NCBI GenBank assembly: GCA_025330725.1
Contig: JAIWND010000014.1
Span: 799,159 to 863,158 of the forward strand
Source of the DNA: Chlamydoabsidia padenii
Lineage: Eukaryota; Mucoromycota; Mucoromycetes; Mucorales; Cunninghamellaceae
Direction: 5' to 3'
DNA: 64,000 bases
The notes below the pieces were generated by a model. It saw only the letters and a list, made by a program, of their open reading frames with translations. It was not told the DNA's origin and ran no database searches. The translations under genes and the position numbers were made by a program. Of this stretch, positions 12,360-23,378 are shown piece by piece. The first letter of the stretch is position 1, and the number at the start of each line of letters is the position of its first letter.

Positions 12360-13609
12360 TTAGTTCTTGGCTTGAATCTTGAATGATTTAGAGGCAAAGT
12401 CGCACACAGCAGTTTTATCCTTGTTACTAGAGGCTTCCACTCTATAAGTTGGTAATACATATATATATATATGAAAAAAAGGAGTGAGTACAACTGATAG
12501 TAGTATAAATCAACCCATCATTACCTGTAGATGTATTCGGCGTTAGGGTCAATACCAGCGGAAGGAATAATGACGTGATCTTTAAGAGTGAAGGATTTGG
12601 TGATACCTTCAACACCTTCCCAGGCGTTTTGGACAAAAACGGGATCTTGACCTTCCACCTTTTTGTATAGATCAACCTTCTTGATTTTGTCAGTTTGAGA
12701 AGAGGGGTCACGCTCGATGGTGATACGAGCATGATCACCTTCGGTGAAGACTTGATCTTTGCTAGGGTTTTCCACAGAGAGACCGAAACAACCCTTGGCA
12801 TGTTTGGGGTTGTAGATAGTTTCATCATCCAAGTTTTCAGCATATTCAGTCAAACCAGCATCATTAGTGTGGCTACCAGTGGTGACCTTGAAGGTATGAG
12901 AGGTTTCCAAACAATCAGGACCATGCATACCATTGATTTGGTTGGTAACCCAGACACTAAATAAAAAGCAAAGACCCCCCCCCAAAAAAAAACGTCAGTT
13001 TGTCATTCAGGGGTCAAGGGGTAATGACTTACCGGTAGTAGTAATCACCAGCAGCAGTATCACTAGGAATAGTATCATCAATAGAAGCATCAGTTGTCAA
13101 AGCTTGTTCGCCCTTCCAGACGTTTTTGATATATTTGGCAGTTCCATCAGTAGCAACAGAGTACAACTATAAAGTAATCAAGTCAAGAATGGATGAGTAT
13201 ACAAGGATGAGGGGGGGGGAAGGTTGTGTAATCCAAACTTACGTCAAGACCAGTGATGGTCTTTTGATGAGAGTCTCCGGGTTCGTTATCTAAAAGAGTA
13301 AAAAGAGATAATTAGTTTGTAAAGAGAGCGGAACTCTTTAATTTCTATTCTTAGACTTACGGACGGTAATTTTAGCTTGAGCACCAGCAGTGAAAGGAGC
13401 ATCAGCGTCAGGGGTAGGGACAGAGAGACCTATACAAAGACAAAATAAATATGATGAGATGATGGTCAATTAAAGTAAGAAGTATGTTTTATTGTTTTTA
13501 TTAACTTACCACCACACCATTGTTCCATAACATTGCTGGAATCTTCGGCATTGACAGCAGCAAAGGCAGCAAGAAGAAGAGCAGAAGCAGTGGCAAGAGA
13601 GAACTTCAT
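12360..13609 (-). CDS. Secreted protein with two tandem Kre9/Knh1-like domains
   Basis: Six exons (13609-13510, 13429-13361, 13289-13243, 13166-13033, 12956-12525, 12441-12360) give 287 aa. Residues 1-21 are a clear signal peptide (MKFSLATASALLLAAFAAVNA). Two similar domains follow, about residues 32-150 and 175-285. Each runs Cys, GLSV, an F-T-x-G turn, an ITI/ITV strand, LDLY/VDLY, V-x-N-x-W-x-G, Tyr-x-Tyr-Arg-Val, then Cys and a Phe-Lys-Val/Ile end. This resembles the beta-sandwich of the Kre9/Knh1 and Ser-Thr-rich GPI-anchored family that acts in beta-glucan wall assembly. No GPI signal or Ser/Thr-rich tail is present, so it is probably soluble or wall-trapped. Family assignment is by pattern only; the tandem repeat itself is plain. 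Confidence 0.75.
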
Positions 13610-14408
13610 GATGTTGTATCTAGTTGAGTTGAGATGTTAGTGGAAAGTAAAACGAAGGGGTTGAGGAATGGAAGGAATGGCAAAAAATTAAAAAAAAGAG
13701 AGGTGGAATATAAAAAAATAAAAATAAAAAAAGAGGGAGAAGAAAGAAAATGAAAAAGTAGAAAGCTGAAAGTCAACAAATGTCGGCGATTGAAATTGAG
13801 CTCCAATGTTGCACGACAAATAACAGAAGTACAATATAATTTGATTGATCCTAAAATAGCACGGAACTTGCTTGGCGGATTGAATCTTTTTGCTTTCATT
13901 GTCATCTAATTGGAATCGAGGTTTCCTCATGGATGATCAAGTAGGATAATCTTCTTTTTGTTTTATGAAAAGACGTCTAGTCAGAAGGATGAAGAATGAA
14001 AATCATATTTGAGAACAAAGAGAATATCAACATGATTCCAAATCTCCGCTTTTGGTCTAAAGCTAAAAACTATGTTTTTTCATATAGGACAAGGCCGATG
14101 TAGTAGAAAAACAAGGTCAGAATAAGCAAATTGGAGGGAGGCCTCAGGATCAGGTCTTTTTTTGTTTCATTCTGGCCAATCAAAGTTCTTTTTGCACATG
14201 CTTGGATCCACCCCCTTGTTTTCATTTTGTCGCGATACACGGCAACAGGTTGATTTTATTTTACGATCGGGGCGCTGGCACCTCCGTTTTGGCCGTGGCT
14301 TATTCGGGATTTGAATTTCGTTTCTTTTTTTTTTTTTTTTTTTGTGTCTGCCCCAATTTAAAAAAATCCACGTCTTTCCTTCTTTCTCTCTCTCTTTTTC
14401 AATCCATC
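13610..14408. promoter_or_regulatory. Divergent promoter, Kre9-like / MRP10
   Basis: Each gene has a motif copy on its side: GTCGGCGATTGAAATT at 13782-13797 (about 175 bp from the leftward start) and TCGGGATTTGAA at 14304-14315 (about 95 bp from the rightward start). The latter is followed by T18 and a CT-rich leader. ORFs crossing this region are low complexity. Confidence 0.5.
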
Positions 14409-14582
14409 ATGAAATTGAAACAACTCAAAGTACGACCTAAAAAGTTACTGGAATCTAGTCCCTGTATTGTCGAAATGGGTGCCTTGTTTGAATGTTGGGC
14501 TTCTGCTGGTGTCGACGATAAACGGTGCATTACCACTGCCAAATCCTTGACTGATTGTTTGGCCAAGCCAGTAAGTCTCACT

Positions 14583-14617
<35 letters not shown>

Positions 14618-14714
14618 GTCTACTAACCATTTTTGAAATGCTTTTTAGGTAAAGAGAACGAAAAAACAAAACACCATCAACTATCATTTGGCTCGTCTCA
14701 GCAAACAGACATAG
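14409..14714 (+). CDS. MRP10: Mitochondrial small-subunit ribosomal protein mS37 (Mrp10/CHCHD1)
   Basis: Two exons, 14409-14570 and 14649-14714, give 75 aa. The twin CX9C-type core is visible: the first helix carries CIVEMGALFEC and the second CITTAKSLTDC. The C-terminal NTINYHLARL matches the INYHAARL signature of yeast Mrp10. Such proteins are imported through the Mia40 disulfide relay and join the mitoribosome small subunit. The 78-nt intron carries an (AT)n repeat at about 14585-14613. The ORF reading through it is an artefact ending in IYIYIYK. The motif copy at 14304 and the pyrimidine leader argue for a TSS in the 100 bp upstream. Confidence 0.9.
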
Positions 14715-15181
14715 GGATCCTCACATTACACGTACCTTCCTTCCTTCAAATTATATACATACACACCTTTGCACCTCCGTATTACCAATTTAACTCTTAC
14801 CACTGTCATTGTATACATTCCTATTACATTCTTATCCATACATACATTATTCATTTCAGAATCTTCTGCTCATTGTTGACCAAACCCCTTTGTACCATAC
14901 ACTTTTACTCTATATTACCCCTTCTTACCATCAGTAATAAAACCCCTTCTGAAACCTATAACGACAACCTGATGATCCACTTGTTGACACCAATCAATCT
15001 ATCTCTTGGTCTGGCCTGTTATAGGAAATTGGGCTGATCGATCATGTAAAAGGAAATGCAGCTTGGTAAGTTGGTTACACCAAGAACAACTTCTCATTTA
15101 AACTGATAGATGGGCTTCTCACTTAATGATCTCTTCTTTCTTCTTCTTCTTTACTTCTCTAGGTTCACAACAAAACTCAAG
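14715..15181. promoter_or_regulatory. Rho-GEF upstream region with possible 5' UTR intron
   Basis: AT-rich, no supported gene. A donor (GTAAGT at 15066) and an acceptor (CTTCTCTAG ending at 15162) flank a plausible 97-nt leader intron. Splicing it creates a 10-codon uORF whose TGA overlaps the Rho-GEF ATG. Confidence 0.4.
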
Positions 15182-16408
15182 ATGATAGAAAATCCTTCGG
15201 TTGCGATTCCTCTTTTGCAAAGTAACAATGGTGCAATCAACAAGTCTTATTTTACTACAGTTGTCTCCTCTCCTCGGCCACCCAGATTGACATCCCTCGT
15301 AGCAACACCTCTATCATCCAATGGATTCACATCGGGCTTACCAGTCGACATACAATCTAAATCGAATATTAATACTTTGGCAGTAACACCAGGTATGGCA
15401 CAACAAGAGAATCATACAACAACTATGATCAGCGGGAACAGTGATGACCAGGTCGACCATCAAATTCCACTCAAGTCTCATCAAACTTGTACTACAGGAT
15501 TGGAACGCTCCACATATGATTCAATGGATCTCCTATCAAACTTGTCTCACCATTTTGTCTTTGGGGTGGAAAATGTGACTGGATCAAGAAAACTCTTTTG
15601 TACGGACGAATACCCCTTTAGTTTTACTGGGTTGGAAGCCATGGTAAGGGCAATTCTATATATATTTGATGAACCTCCTCCAACTCACCATTTGTATTTA
15701 TAACATAGGACATTATTCGTGGATTAGTGCCCATGGATTACAAAAAGGACAATGTGTATCGCAATATCGCTAGAAGTTTGATGGCACTGGATCCCTCAAT
15801 ATTCGAACCCTTGCCTTACTCGGAAAAATCACTCAAGAAGAACAAGTTTTATGACTCTGCCTCTGAATTCTATACATTAAAGGACTCGGTAATTGAATCG
15901 GGTGAAAAAGTATTCGCACAAGGTGTATATCCTCTACTGTCTCGATGCTACTCACCTCGGTGCTATCCTGGTGGTGATGATATCTACAAATGTTATTCTC
16001 CTAATTGTCCCAACAAGCATACTATCAAACGTCAACAACTGTTACCACCTACTTCACCATCTGCTTTTGCCTTTAACAATATTCAATGCGCTAAATCTCT
16101 CGGGTCCTCCCTGGCATCATCACATGAATCAGTAAGCAAAACAAAGAAGAAGAAGATAAGGTTAGCAATGAATGTAATACTCACTTTTTATATCATCATA
16201 AATAGACATTCTCAAGATCTTGGTCGGCAATGATACCAAGGGATATACTGAAAACAACTTCTGACTCTGAAATCAAACGTCAAGAAGCCATCCACGAACT
16301 GATCTACACCGAAGAAGACTACTTGCGCGATCTAAACCTGTTGGACGATGTAAGTGAACTGGTGGGGTTGGACTCTGTTTTTTCATCGGAACTCATGTGG
16401 TACCCCCA

Positions 16409-16457
<49 letters not shown>

Positions 16458-18989
16458 ATTATTATATCATCTAGCTCTTTGCTAAGCCCTTGACCTTAGC
16501 ACAATGTATCGCACCAGACCGCCGGATTGATTTTTGCAACCAGGTATTTGGAAATTACATGGACATTCTAGGATTACATCGAGATTTGAATAAGGATCTC
16601 CGGGATTATCAAAATACATGTCAAGCAGAAGGTGATGGATTTGTCGATCGGATTGGTGATATCCTTCTACGCCATGTCTCCAAGTTTGAAGCAATCTATC
16701 TCCAATATGGTCCCAATGTGGTGCTGGCGGATTACAAAGTTAAAATGGAAGTCAGTAGCAACATCCTCTTCCAAAACTTTATTCGGGAAAAGGAAAAACA
16801 AGCGGAAACTCGGAAACTGCCTTTCCGCCACTTCTTGGTGTTACCGGTGACACGCCTGCAGCGATACTCTCTTCTTTTGGATGCAGTCTTGAAGCGAACT
16901 CCCGATGATCATGCAGACAAAAAAGACTTGGCAGCGGTCATATCAACTATTATCAGAGTCGCCACTCTAATGGATCAGCAAACAGTCATTAGCAAACAAC
17001 AATTACGAATCTTACAAATCCACAACCAAATCCAGTTTAAAGGAGCAACACAGGATGATCAACCACAGGAAGAACAACCACAGGCACAGCAGCAGCAACA
17101 ACAACAGTGGACCGTGGATGATCTGAAATTATTAGATCCACACCGTAGTTTGATATATGAAGGCACAGTAACTCGTCGATCTCAATCAGCACTTCATTTA
17201 TTCTTATTTGATCACATGCTGGTCATGACTAAACCAACACGAAAAAACGACAAGCAAGCATTTTCTCGATCTACTTCTGGTGGTATATCTGCAACCTCCT
17301 TGGATCCTTTGACTGAATACTCTGGCTATCGCGTATATAAATACCCTATTCCTGTCAGCCTCTTGCATGTTCGTGGTACTGAAGGCTTTGCTTTACAAGA
17401 TTACAATTTAACACAAGCTTCTCTGGAATCATCCAATACCGTCAACATGTCATCATCCATACCACCTTCTTCCCCTATACTACCAACAATGCGATTCAAT
17501 CTCACCAGCGTATCTAATCCAACACTTCTTACTTTACAACACATTGGTCGATATGGCGGTGATTATCCAATATATGTAGACTCTCCCAATCATCAACGTG
17601 TTTGGAAAGAAAAGATTGTGGAGGCGAAGGCTCTATGGGAAAAGAATCATCTTGCTCAACAGGTGTATGAAATCCGTTGCCTGACTGATCATACATTTGG
17701 CTCTTCCTTATCTTCTGGTAAAGTGTCTGCCTCAGTATCATTTAGTAAGTAAAGAATGGCGGGTTTTGAAAACATATACTGATCAACCTTTTTCTTACTT
17801 TTCAGTTAGTACGACTGGAAAGCGCATGATCGCCTCTAGTACTTCACGGGGTTTATGGATAGGAAGCATAGATGGATCTATTCCTCATCAACAAGTATTG
17901 GTAATGGCCAACATTACACAAATCGACATTATGCATGAAAATCATATACTTTTGGTATTAGCAGGTAAAACCAAAAATAAAGAGTTACATTATTCATTAT
18001 GAACATACAATAACTAACCTTCATATTTGCCAACAAAAAAGATAAAACATTGACGGCTTATGCACTGGAACTTTTGGATCCCAGCACATCGAAAAAAGGG
18101 TCCACAATGCAAAAAGTATCACAAAATGTCCAATTCTTCTCATGTGGTAAATCATCCGGGCGATCTTTATTGGTGACGATGAAGCGAAAAGGCATGGATA
18201 GTCACTTTAAGGCTTACGAACCATATTGTGGCGACTTGCGGGATCCGAAAAACCACAAATTCCTCAACAACAAGACTGGATTTCTTGGGAAATCTCAACC
18301 ATGGTTTAAGCTTTACAAGGTATACTATAAAACGACATTGTCAAGTCATATAACTCACCTTTTTTCATTTCTTATTTTGTTGTTCAATGGTAGCCTTTTT
18401 ACATTGGTGCAGCAGCGACGGACATTCAACTATTACAAGCAAGATTGGCGATTATTTGTGAACGTGGATTTGAAATCATTGATTTGGATGCCTTGGATTC
18501 TATTCGAAATCTTCCGGATACTGTCAACGATCGGGACTTTGACTTTTTGGTGGCATCCAATGGGATCTCAGCAAAACCATTAGCGATGTTCAAATGTCAA
18601 ACTGGCGGATTCCTCATGTGCTATGATGCCTTCTTCTTCCTGGTCGATTTCAGGGGCAGGTATGATCGTACCTGTTATGAAAAAATGGAATGGGTCTCAT
18701 CTCCTCAAGCGGTAGGCTTCTATCATCCTTACATTGTCGCTTTTGATTCTCAAATGATCGAGATACGCCATGTGGAAACGGTAAGTTTAGGTGGATGGGG
18801 GTGGCGGACGTGCATTAAATCAATGTTTGTTTGTTTGTTTGTTTTGGTTTATAGGGAAAACTGATACAGGTACTTGCTGGAAATGACTTGCAATGCTTGT
18901 CTACATCTTCTTCTATACAAGGCGTGATGACACACCCTTATGATGCCAATTACCAATACATGTTTGAATTATTACTCCGTAGCTCTTGA
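15182..18989 (+). CDS. Rho1 guanine nucleotide exchange factor (Rom2/Rgf type, DEP-DH-PH-CNH)
   Basis: Predicted activator of Rho1 in the cell-wall integrity pathway. Domain order: Ser/Thr-rich N-terminus; DEP-like region (GLEAMDIIRGLVP through ARSLMALDPSIFEPL); a Cys-rich CYSPRC/CYSPNC segment also known from Rgf-type GEFs; DH domain starting RQEAIHELIYTEEDYLRDL, with the diagnostic FLVLPVTRLQRYSLLLDAVLK; a PH domain interrupted by Gln-rich and Ser-rich inserts; and a C-terminal CNH domain beginning SFISTTGKRMIASSTSRG. Exon joins are in frame (HES|TFSRS, LLDD|LFAKP, SVSF|ISTT). The intron at about 16350-16473 holds a 43-nt T run. The last exon ends FELLLRSS then TGA at 18987. I chose the ATG at 15182 because the upstream in-frame MGFSLNDLFFLLLLYF stretch looks like intron sequence. 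Confidence 0.92.
16411..16453. repeat. T43 homopolymer in Rho-GEF intron
   Basis: An uninterrupted 43-nt T run in the intron between the two DH-domain exons, about 20 nt before the acceptor. It is the longest homopolymer in the window. Confidence 0.95.
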
Positions 18990-19520
18990 TTTTTTTTTTT
19001 TTTTTTTTTTTACCCATCCGTCCATTACAATACCTACCATAGATATCATTTAGTATTCTCTTTTTAGTATTTGTCTTTTTTATGTAACCAATAAAACAAT
19101 TAAATCATCGTTTACCATGTCATTTTAAAACTATTGATTCATTTAGCAATACTACCCAGGGATAATGCATGTCGGTTTTTAATCCCCGCCAAAATCCCAT
19201 ATGAGCGATCCCTGCCAAATCATGCGAGTATTCTACTCTAATGTGCTTCGAAAGAGGCAACCCCAGCCTCCGAGAGGATATGATATTCGTGGACAATTGC
19301 CATCATGCAGTTAAAAGAGGATGATGTAGTGTGATCCTTTATACACTATATTTGTCTGTCACACATACCCACAATAACATACACAACTTGATAATCCTAT
19401 ACAGGTCCCAAACAACAATGGTATAATGATCAATTTTGGTTTTTATTACACGAGATACAATTCCATTTCCCCCTCCTCCATTCGTCTATTCTAGTCTAGT
19501 GCCATCGTCCAGTCTTGGTT
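18990..19520. other. Convergent 3' intergenic region
   Basis: T20 run directly after the Rho-GEF stop, AATAAA at about 19090, and a motif-like GTCGGTTTTTAATCCCCGCC at 19171-19190. No gene seen. Confidence 0.4.
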
Positions 19521-19753
19521 TTAGTTTTTCGATACGCGAGCCCGTCTTTTCTTTTGTTTTGCCTACAATAACACAAGTGAGTTGGGATGCCATTAAAAAA
19601 AAAAAAATAGATTGACATTTTTACCTTGAGTTGACCCTTGAGTTTGGCGGTTTTATTCGTCTTTGTGGAAGCTTGACGGATCGTGTTCATACCGAGGAGA
19701 GTAGTTGATGTGAGACCTTGGCCAAAGATACCTTTGGTAAAAATGGATAACAT
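19521..19753 (-). CDS. Small basic protein, possibly mitochondrial
   Basis: Two exons, 19753-19625 and 19562-19521, join in phase 0 (AAG|GCA) to 56 aa with strong splice sites. The N-terminus (MLSIFTKGIFGQGLTSTTLL) is hydrophobic and basic with no acids, and the tail (KLKGQLKAKQKKRRARVSKN) is very basic. The whole protein has no Asp or Glu. This is what a tiny mitochondrial ribosomal or nucleic-acid-binding protein would look like, but I recognise no family. An in-frame ATG at 19801 would add 16 residues. The motif ATTTCAAATCCCGA sits 85 bp upstream and supports a real promoter. Confidence 0.6.
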
Positions 19754-20242
19754 GATAATAATGAAGAAAGAGAGAGAAGGATTTTTTTTTTGTTTTTTCA
19801 CTCAGTCACTTTTGTCCATTCCCCCCCCGCCAGCGACATTTCAAATCCCGATTTCTCAGGGGACAACTGTGTCTCCTTAGCAATATATCATAGGGGAAAA
19901 AGTGGCAAAAAGGAAAAAGTGTTTGATATGATTGAAATCCATGGATGGTTTTATTCATTACTAGGATAATCAAGTTCATTAGGGTATCCCGTAGAGTAAG
20001 ATCAGGGATTACGAAGATCAATGATTCGCTTTATTGACGACACGAGGGAGAGCGGGAACTCCTCCCACTTGAAATTTCGATTAATCAAAATTTGTGTCAC
20101 CATCCTTTGTTTTCTTCAACATTTTTTCTTTTCTCTTTCTTTCTTTCTTCCTTGTTTAATCTTTTTTAACCTTTCCCACCCATTCCATTCGTTTTTTTAT
20201 TTTTATTATACTACTTGATTGTTGTATGGATTATATAGTGTC
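19754..20242. promoter_or_regulatory. Divergent promoter
   Basis: Contains the motif at 19838-19851 facing the small basic gene, a looser GAGCGGGAACTCC at about 20051 toward the membrane-protein gene, and a long CT-rich leader (20120-20210) before the rightward start. Confidence 0.45.
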
Positions 20243-20890
20243 ATGGAACAACAGCATGCTTACCAATTAACGGAGAATCTACTACTTCGGTCCACCACTC
20301 CATTATCACATCAATCGTCTCATGGCTCACGGTCCGAACTTTTAGGCAACAAACGAACGTCTTCACCCATGAACAGTCCACCACCTCTTCCTCTCGTCTC
20401 TCGCTTACCTGACAATGCAGTCGTCTTTTTACCAACACCTCAACCCGATGCCTCCTTCCACCAGTACATTGATCGCCACTTTCAACAAGATGCTCCAGTG
20501 TTGAAAACACAACTTGAAGGAGATCTTGAAAAATACCAGGTGGATGAACCACATACGTTATGGGAAGCGATCCAAACCGACCTGTCCCAAGTAAAAGCGA
20601 CAACGACCGGACAATCGACTGACCACCAGAATGACAATGACGCACCTCGGCCTTGGTGGACGTGGGATCAGGTGGATGGTATGTACTCGATAGGGGCGGT
20701 TTTTTTCGTCTTTGGCTTTTTGTTTCCTCCTCTTTGGTGGCTCGGTGCATGTTGGCCCAGACGTCCTGAACAAGGTGGTAAAATGGCGAAACGGTGGCAA
20801 CAACTCAATCGGTATCTCTCTATTGGATTTAGTATCATTCTTGTCATCGTCATCATTGTCGTGGCCGTGCTTTATGGAACATCTCATTAA
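20243..20890 (+). CDS. Fungal membrane protein with FGFLFPPLWW motif, unknown function
   Basis: Single-exon, 215 aa. Residues 1-150 are polar, Ser/Pro/Gln-rich and likely disordered or cytosolic. The C-terminal third has two hydrophobic segments: SIGAVFFVFGFLFPPLWWLG, and after a basic loop (WPRRPEQGGKMAKRWQQLNR) SIGFSIILVIVIIVVAVLY, ending five residues later. This topology with a PPLWW turn recurs in uncharacterised fungal proteins, and I know of no assigned function. The ATG at 20243 is the first in frame; earlier in-frame codons lack ATG. The ending resembles a tail anchor. Confidence 0.8.
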   Translation: MEQQHAYQLTENLLLRSTTPLSHQSSHGSRSELLGNKRTSSPMNSPPPLPLVSRLPDNAVVFLPTPQPDASFHQYIDRHFQQDAPVLKTQLEGDLEKYQVDEPHTLWEAIQTDLSQVKATTTGQSTDHQNDNDAPRPWWTWDQVDGMYSIGAVFFVFGFLFPPLWWLGACWPRRPEQGGKMAKRWQQLNRYLSIGFSIILVIVIIVVAVLYGTSH

Positions 20891-21083
20891 CCCCATATCC
20901 CTTTATTAATAGACTATTTAGATTCCCTTCATCTTTTTACTGCTGGCCCAGTTGCATCTCTTCTTTTTTATATATCCCCCCGCCCCCGTAGTTTAGATAA
21001 AAGTTGTTAAATTCCCCCCTCTTTTTTATTATGATTCCATCAATAAAATAAAACACATACATATATATTACTAGACTAGGGTT

Positions 21084-21972
21084 TTAAACGTGGATGACAT
21101 TGTTGGTGTTTCCATCTACCAATAAAATAAAATAAGAACAGGTATGAGAGTCCCTCCTCGACACTCTGCTCCTTTTTTTTTTTCTCTTTCTTCTTCTTAT
21201 TACCTTTATCTTTTTCGTTAGGTTGGTCATCGTCATGTTTCCATATCCCATCCACCACAAATTTGTACCACATCGTATGATCATTCGGTGGTAATCGGGC
21301 CACGAAATTCCCATCAGTTTGTTTGTCCATTCGCACAGATTCTACAAAGTATGTAATGATCAGTGATAACCCATATAGACTTCCCCTCCCCACCCTATTT
21401 GTTGCTTACTTTTCCAATCATCAAATGTTCCTGTCACGTAAACATCTTGACCCCCATGTTTCCAATAAACCTATTGATGCATTAAAAAAAAGCGGGGTTG
21501 GATGAGCAAGCGGGATTTTAAAATATAGGGTCTTTACCTCGATGGGTGCAGGAATGTCATCTGATGGCTGCTGATCCACCTGTTGGGACGTGTCTTCTTT
21601 TTTATGGTATGTCGATGATGTTGATGTTGGTGATGATGATGATGATGATGATGTTGCTGAGACTGTCGGTTGAGGCGCGGGGGCTTCTTTAATAGTTTCT
21701 GGAGTATTGTAAGGTATTGTGGTTACGCATTTACTACTGTTATGGACAGAGGAAGATCGTGTGGTGGTTGTGGACGATGATCTGGCGATGGAGTCTACAA
21801 CAGATATACTACCTGTGGTGTTTTTTTCCGATAATGAGTCATTGGTGGACCGTGCTCCTGTTGTCGTTACCCTAATATTGTTTGTTTCCTTCTTGTTGCT
21901 TTTGGTAAAAAGATGGGTCATCCATGATTTAATCCTACCATGCTTTGGTGTTGTTCCAGTATTCTTGGCCAT
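21084..21972 (-). CDS. AMPK-type CBM48 glycan-binding protein (Crp1/Mdg1-like)
   Basis: Four exons (21972-21538, 21470-21410, 21341-21204, 21115-21084) give 221 aa. The first 145 residues are Ser/Thr-rich and disordered, with a basic start. The C-terminal domain is an AMPK-beta/CBM48 fold: VYWKHGGQDVYVTGTFDDWK, then MWYKFVVDGIWKHDDDQPN, and the closing DGNTNNVIHV. The Trp and Lys typical of glycogen contact are retained (DDWKKS, YKFVVDG.W). Related fungal proteins are Crp1 and Mdg1, and the free-standing domain could tether to glycogen. No kinase-binding module follows, so it is not an AMPK beta subunit. The motif GGGATTTGAAC lies about 145 bp upstream, past a (GAA)n tract. Confidence 0.85.
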
Positions 21973-22790
21973 TTGATTTTGATAAAAGGTTGGTATGTTG
22001 AGGAATCAAAAGAGAAGAAGAAGAAGAAGAAGAAGAAGAAGAAGAATGAGAGAATTTTATTAAGGAATAGAGTAGATAAACAATAATAATAATAAAAAAG
22101 AAGGGGGTGGGGCGGAGTGGGATTTGAACTATATACTATGTGTGTGGGAAAATGATAAATAACCAGGTACATATATAAGTCTAAATAGGAGTGGGGTAAT
22201 TTAACATGGGTTACTCTTTACAGAGCTTTTCTTTATAACCTTTTTGTGTATATATATATATATATATTATTCCAAATGTGATTTGCACCATCTATCGTTT
22301 GTTCATTCATTGGTGTAAAAACGTCGTGTCACATCACTTAATTATACTATTAGACTGATCATCATAGTTGTTGTTGTCACCATTGTCAGTCACCCGATTT
22401 GGATTCTTGTTTTCAAGGTCGTCGTTCAATAAGAGATGTCCGCCAAAGATAGGTTAGTGTCTGATGAATGGCGTTTGGCTGTTTGGATCGTGCATGTTGA
22501 TAATTTATTTAGTGAATCCATTCGTTTGATCTATGTGTTATATTAAAAGATATGATAAAAAGACTTGAGAATGTGAAACAGATTATTATTTTCAACTTAC
22601 CCTCCCCCCCCAGTGTCGGCGTTTGAATTCACATTTCATACATCGGGCGAGATCACTACTTTTCTATCGTTAATATAATATATGTGTAAATTCACTACCA
22701 ACTTACCGATTAAGATCAGGATTCCAAAAGAGCAGAATTAAAAATCACGTGTCGATTATCATCACAAAGAAGGAGGATGCATGTTCCCGC
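21973..22790. promoter_or_regulatory. CBM48-gene promoter and intergenic spacer
   Basis: (GAA)n at about 22014-22046, motif copies at 22118-22129 and 22615-22630, and donor-like ACTTAC sequences (minus strand) at about 22596 and 22703 that could belong to the 3' part of the spliced transcript described next. No protein gene supported. Confidence 0.35.
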
Positions 22791-22978
22791 TCACCTCCAA
22801 CCCCCAAGTTCTGTAACTTGAATTACCCTATCTACATGTAAACAACAAAAATAAGATGAGTGTAAGATAATGCAATTTTGATACATGTACATCGATGGTT
22901 TACTTACGGATTCCACATTGTTGCACAGAAAAAAAGACCCCAAGAATGACAGATGTAGTTGACATGATAAAGGATGTT

Positions 22979-23019
<41 letters not shown>

Positions 23020-23137
23020 GTACATTTTAAAATATAAGCTAATCATGAATCAATCATACCAAATTCTTTTTCTTACCATTCCCCATGATAAAGCAGCTAT
23101 TGTAGTTGTTGTTTGATACAATGTCAAGTTTCCACAT
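22791..23137 (-). CDS. Candidate spliced micro-ORF (57 aa)
   Basis: Three exons, 23137-23077, 22979-22908 and 22831-22791, are bounded by good splice sites (GTAAGA/TATAG and GTAAGT/ACATGTAG, introns 97 and 76 nt). They remain in frame throughout and end in TGA. The product starts MWKLDIVSNNNYNS and has a central hydrophobic stretch, TSVILGVFFSV, then ends QVTELGGWR. I recognise no family. Intron 1 contains an (AT)18 repeat. It may instead be a non-coding spliced RNA, since two more donor-like sites follow the stop. Confidence 0.35.
22981..23016. repeat. (TA)18 microsatellite
   Basis: Perfect TA dinucleotide repeat at the acceptor end (minus strand) of the candidate micro-ORF intron 1. Confidence 0.95.
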
Positions 23138-23287
23138 AGTAGAGAGTCATGAGAAGGATAAAAGCCCGCCAGTAAACGTAAGCGGCGCTTGTACTTTTAT
23201 TAGGTTTTGGACACAATAGGAGAGATCAATCAATGAATCGACTTGTCGTGTAAGATTAATATGTAAGTTATAGTATCTAAGTGGTGG

Positions 23288-23323
23288 TAATAGTAATAGT
23301 AATAGTAATAGTAATAGTAATAG
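23288..23323. repeat. (TAATAG)6 repeat
   Basis: Six tandem hexamers downstream of the Sel1 gene, continuing into degenerate TAG/TAA units. Confidence 0.9.
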
Positions 23324-23378
23324 TAGTAATAATAAGAGAATGGATATAGGTCAGTAATGTGATATATATTTCAAGTTA

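Noticed and set aside
21509..21524. Motif copy GCGGGATTTTAAAA in a CBM48-gene intron as an internal promoter
   Set aside because: Only a few introns carry such copies (also 45931); no start codon or transcript evidence follows.
22100..22130. tRNA T-arm-like AGTTCAAATCCCAC (minus strand)
   Set aside because: No acceptor or anticodon stem can be built around it; it is one copy of the recurrent promoter motif.
23288..23323. Hexamer array as possible CRISPR or telomere-like repeat
   Set aside because: Perfect TAATAG microsatellite without spacers; CRISPR is not expected in a fungal nucleus.
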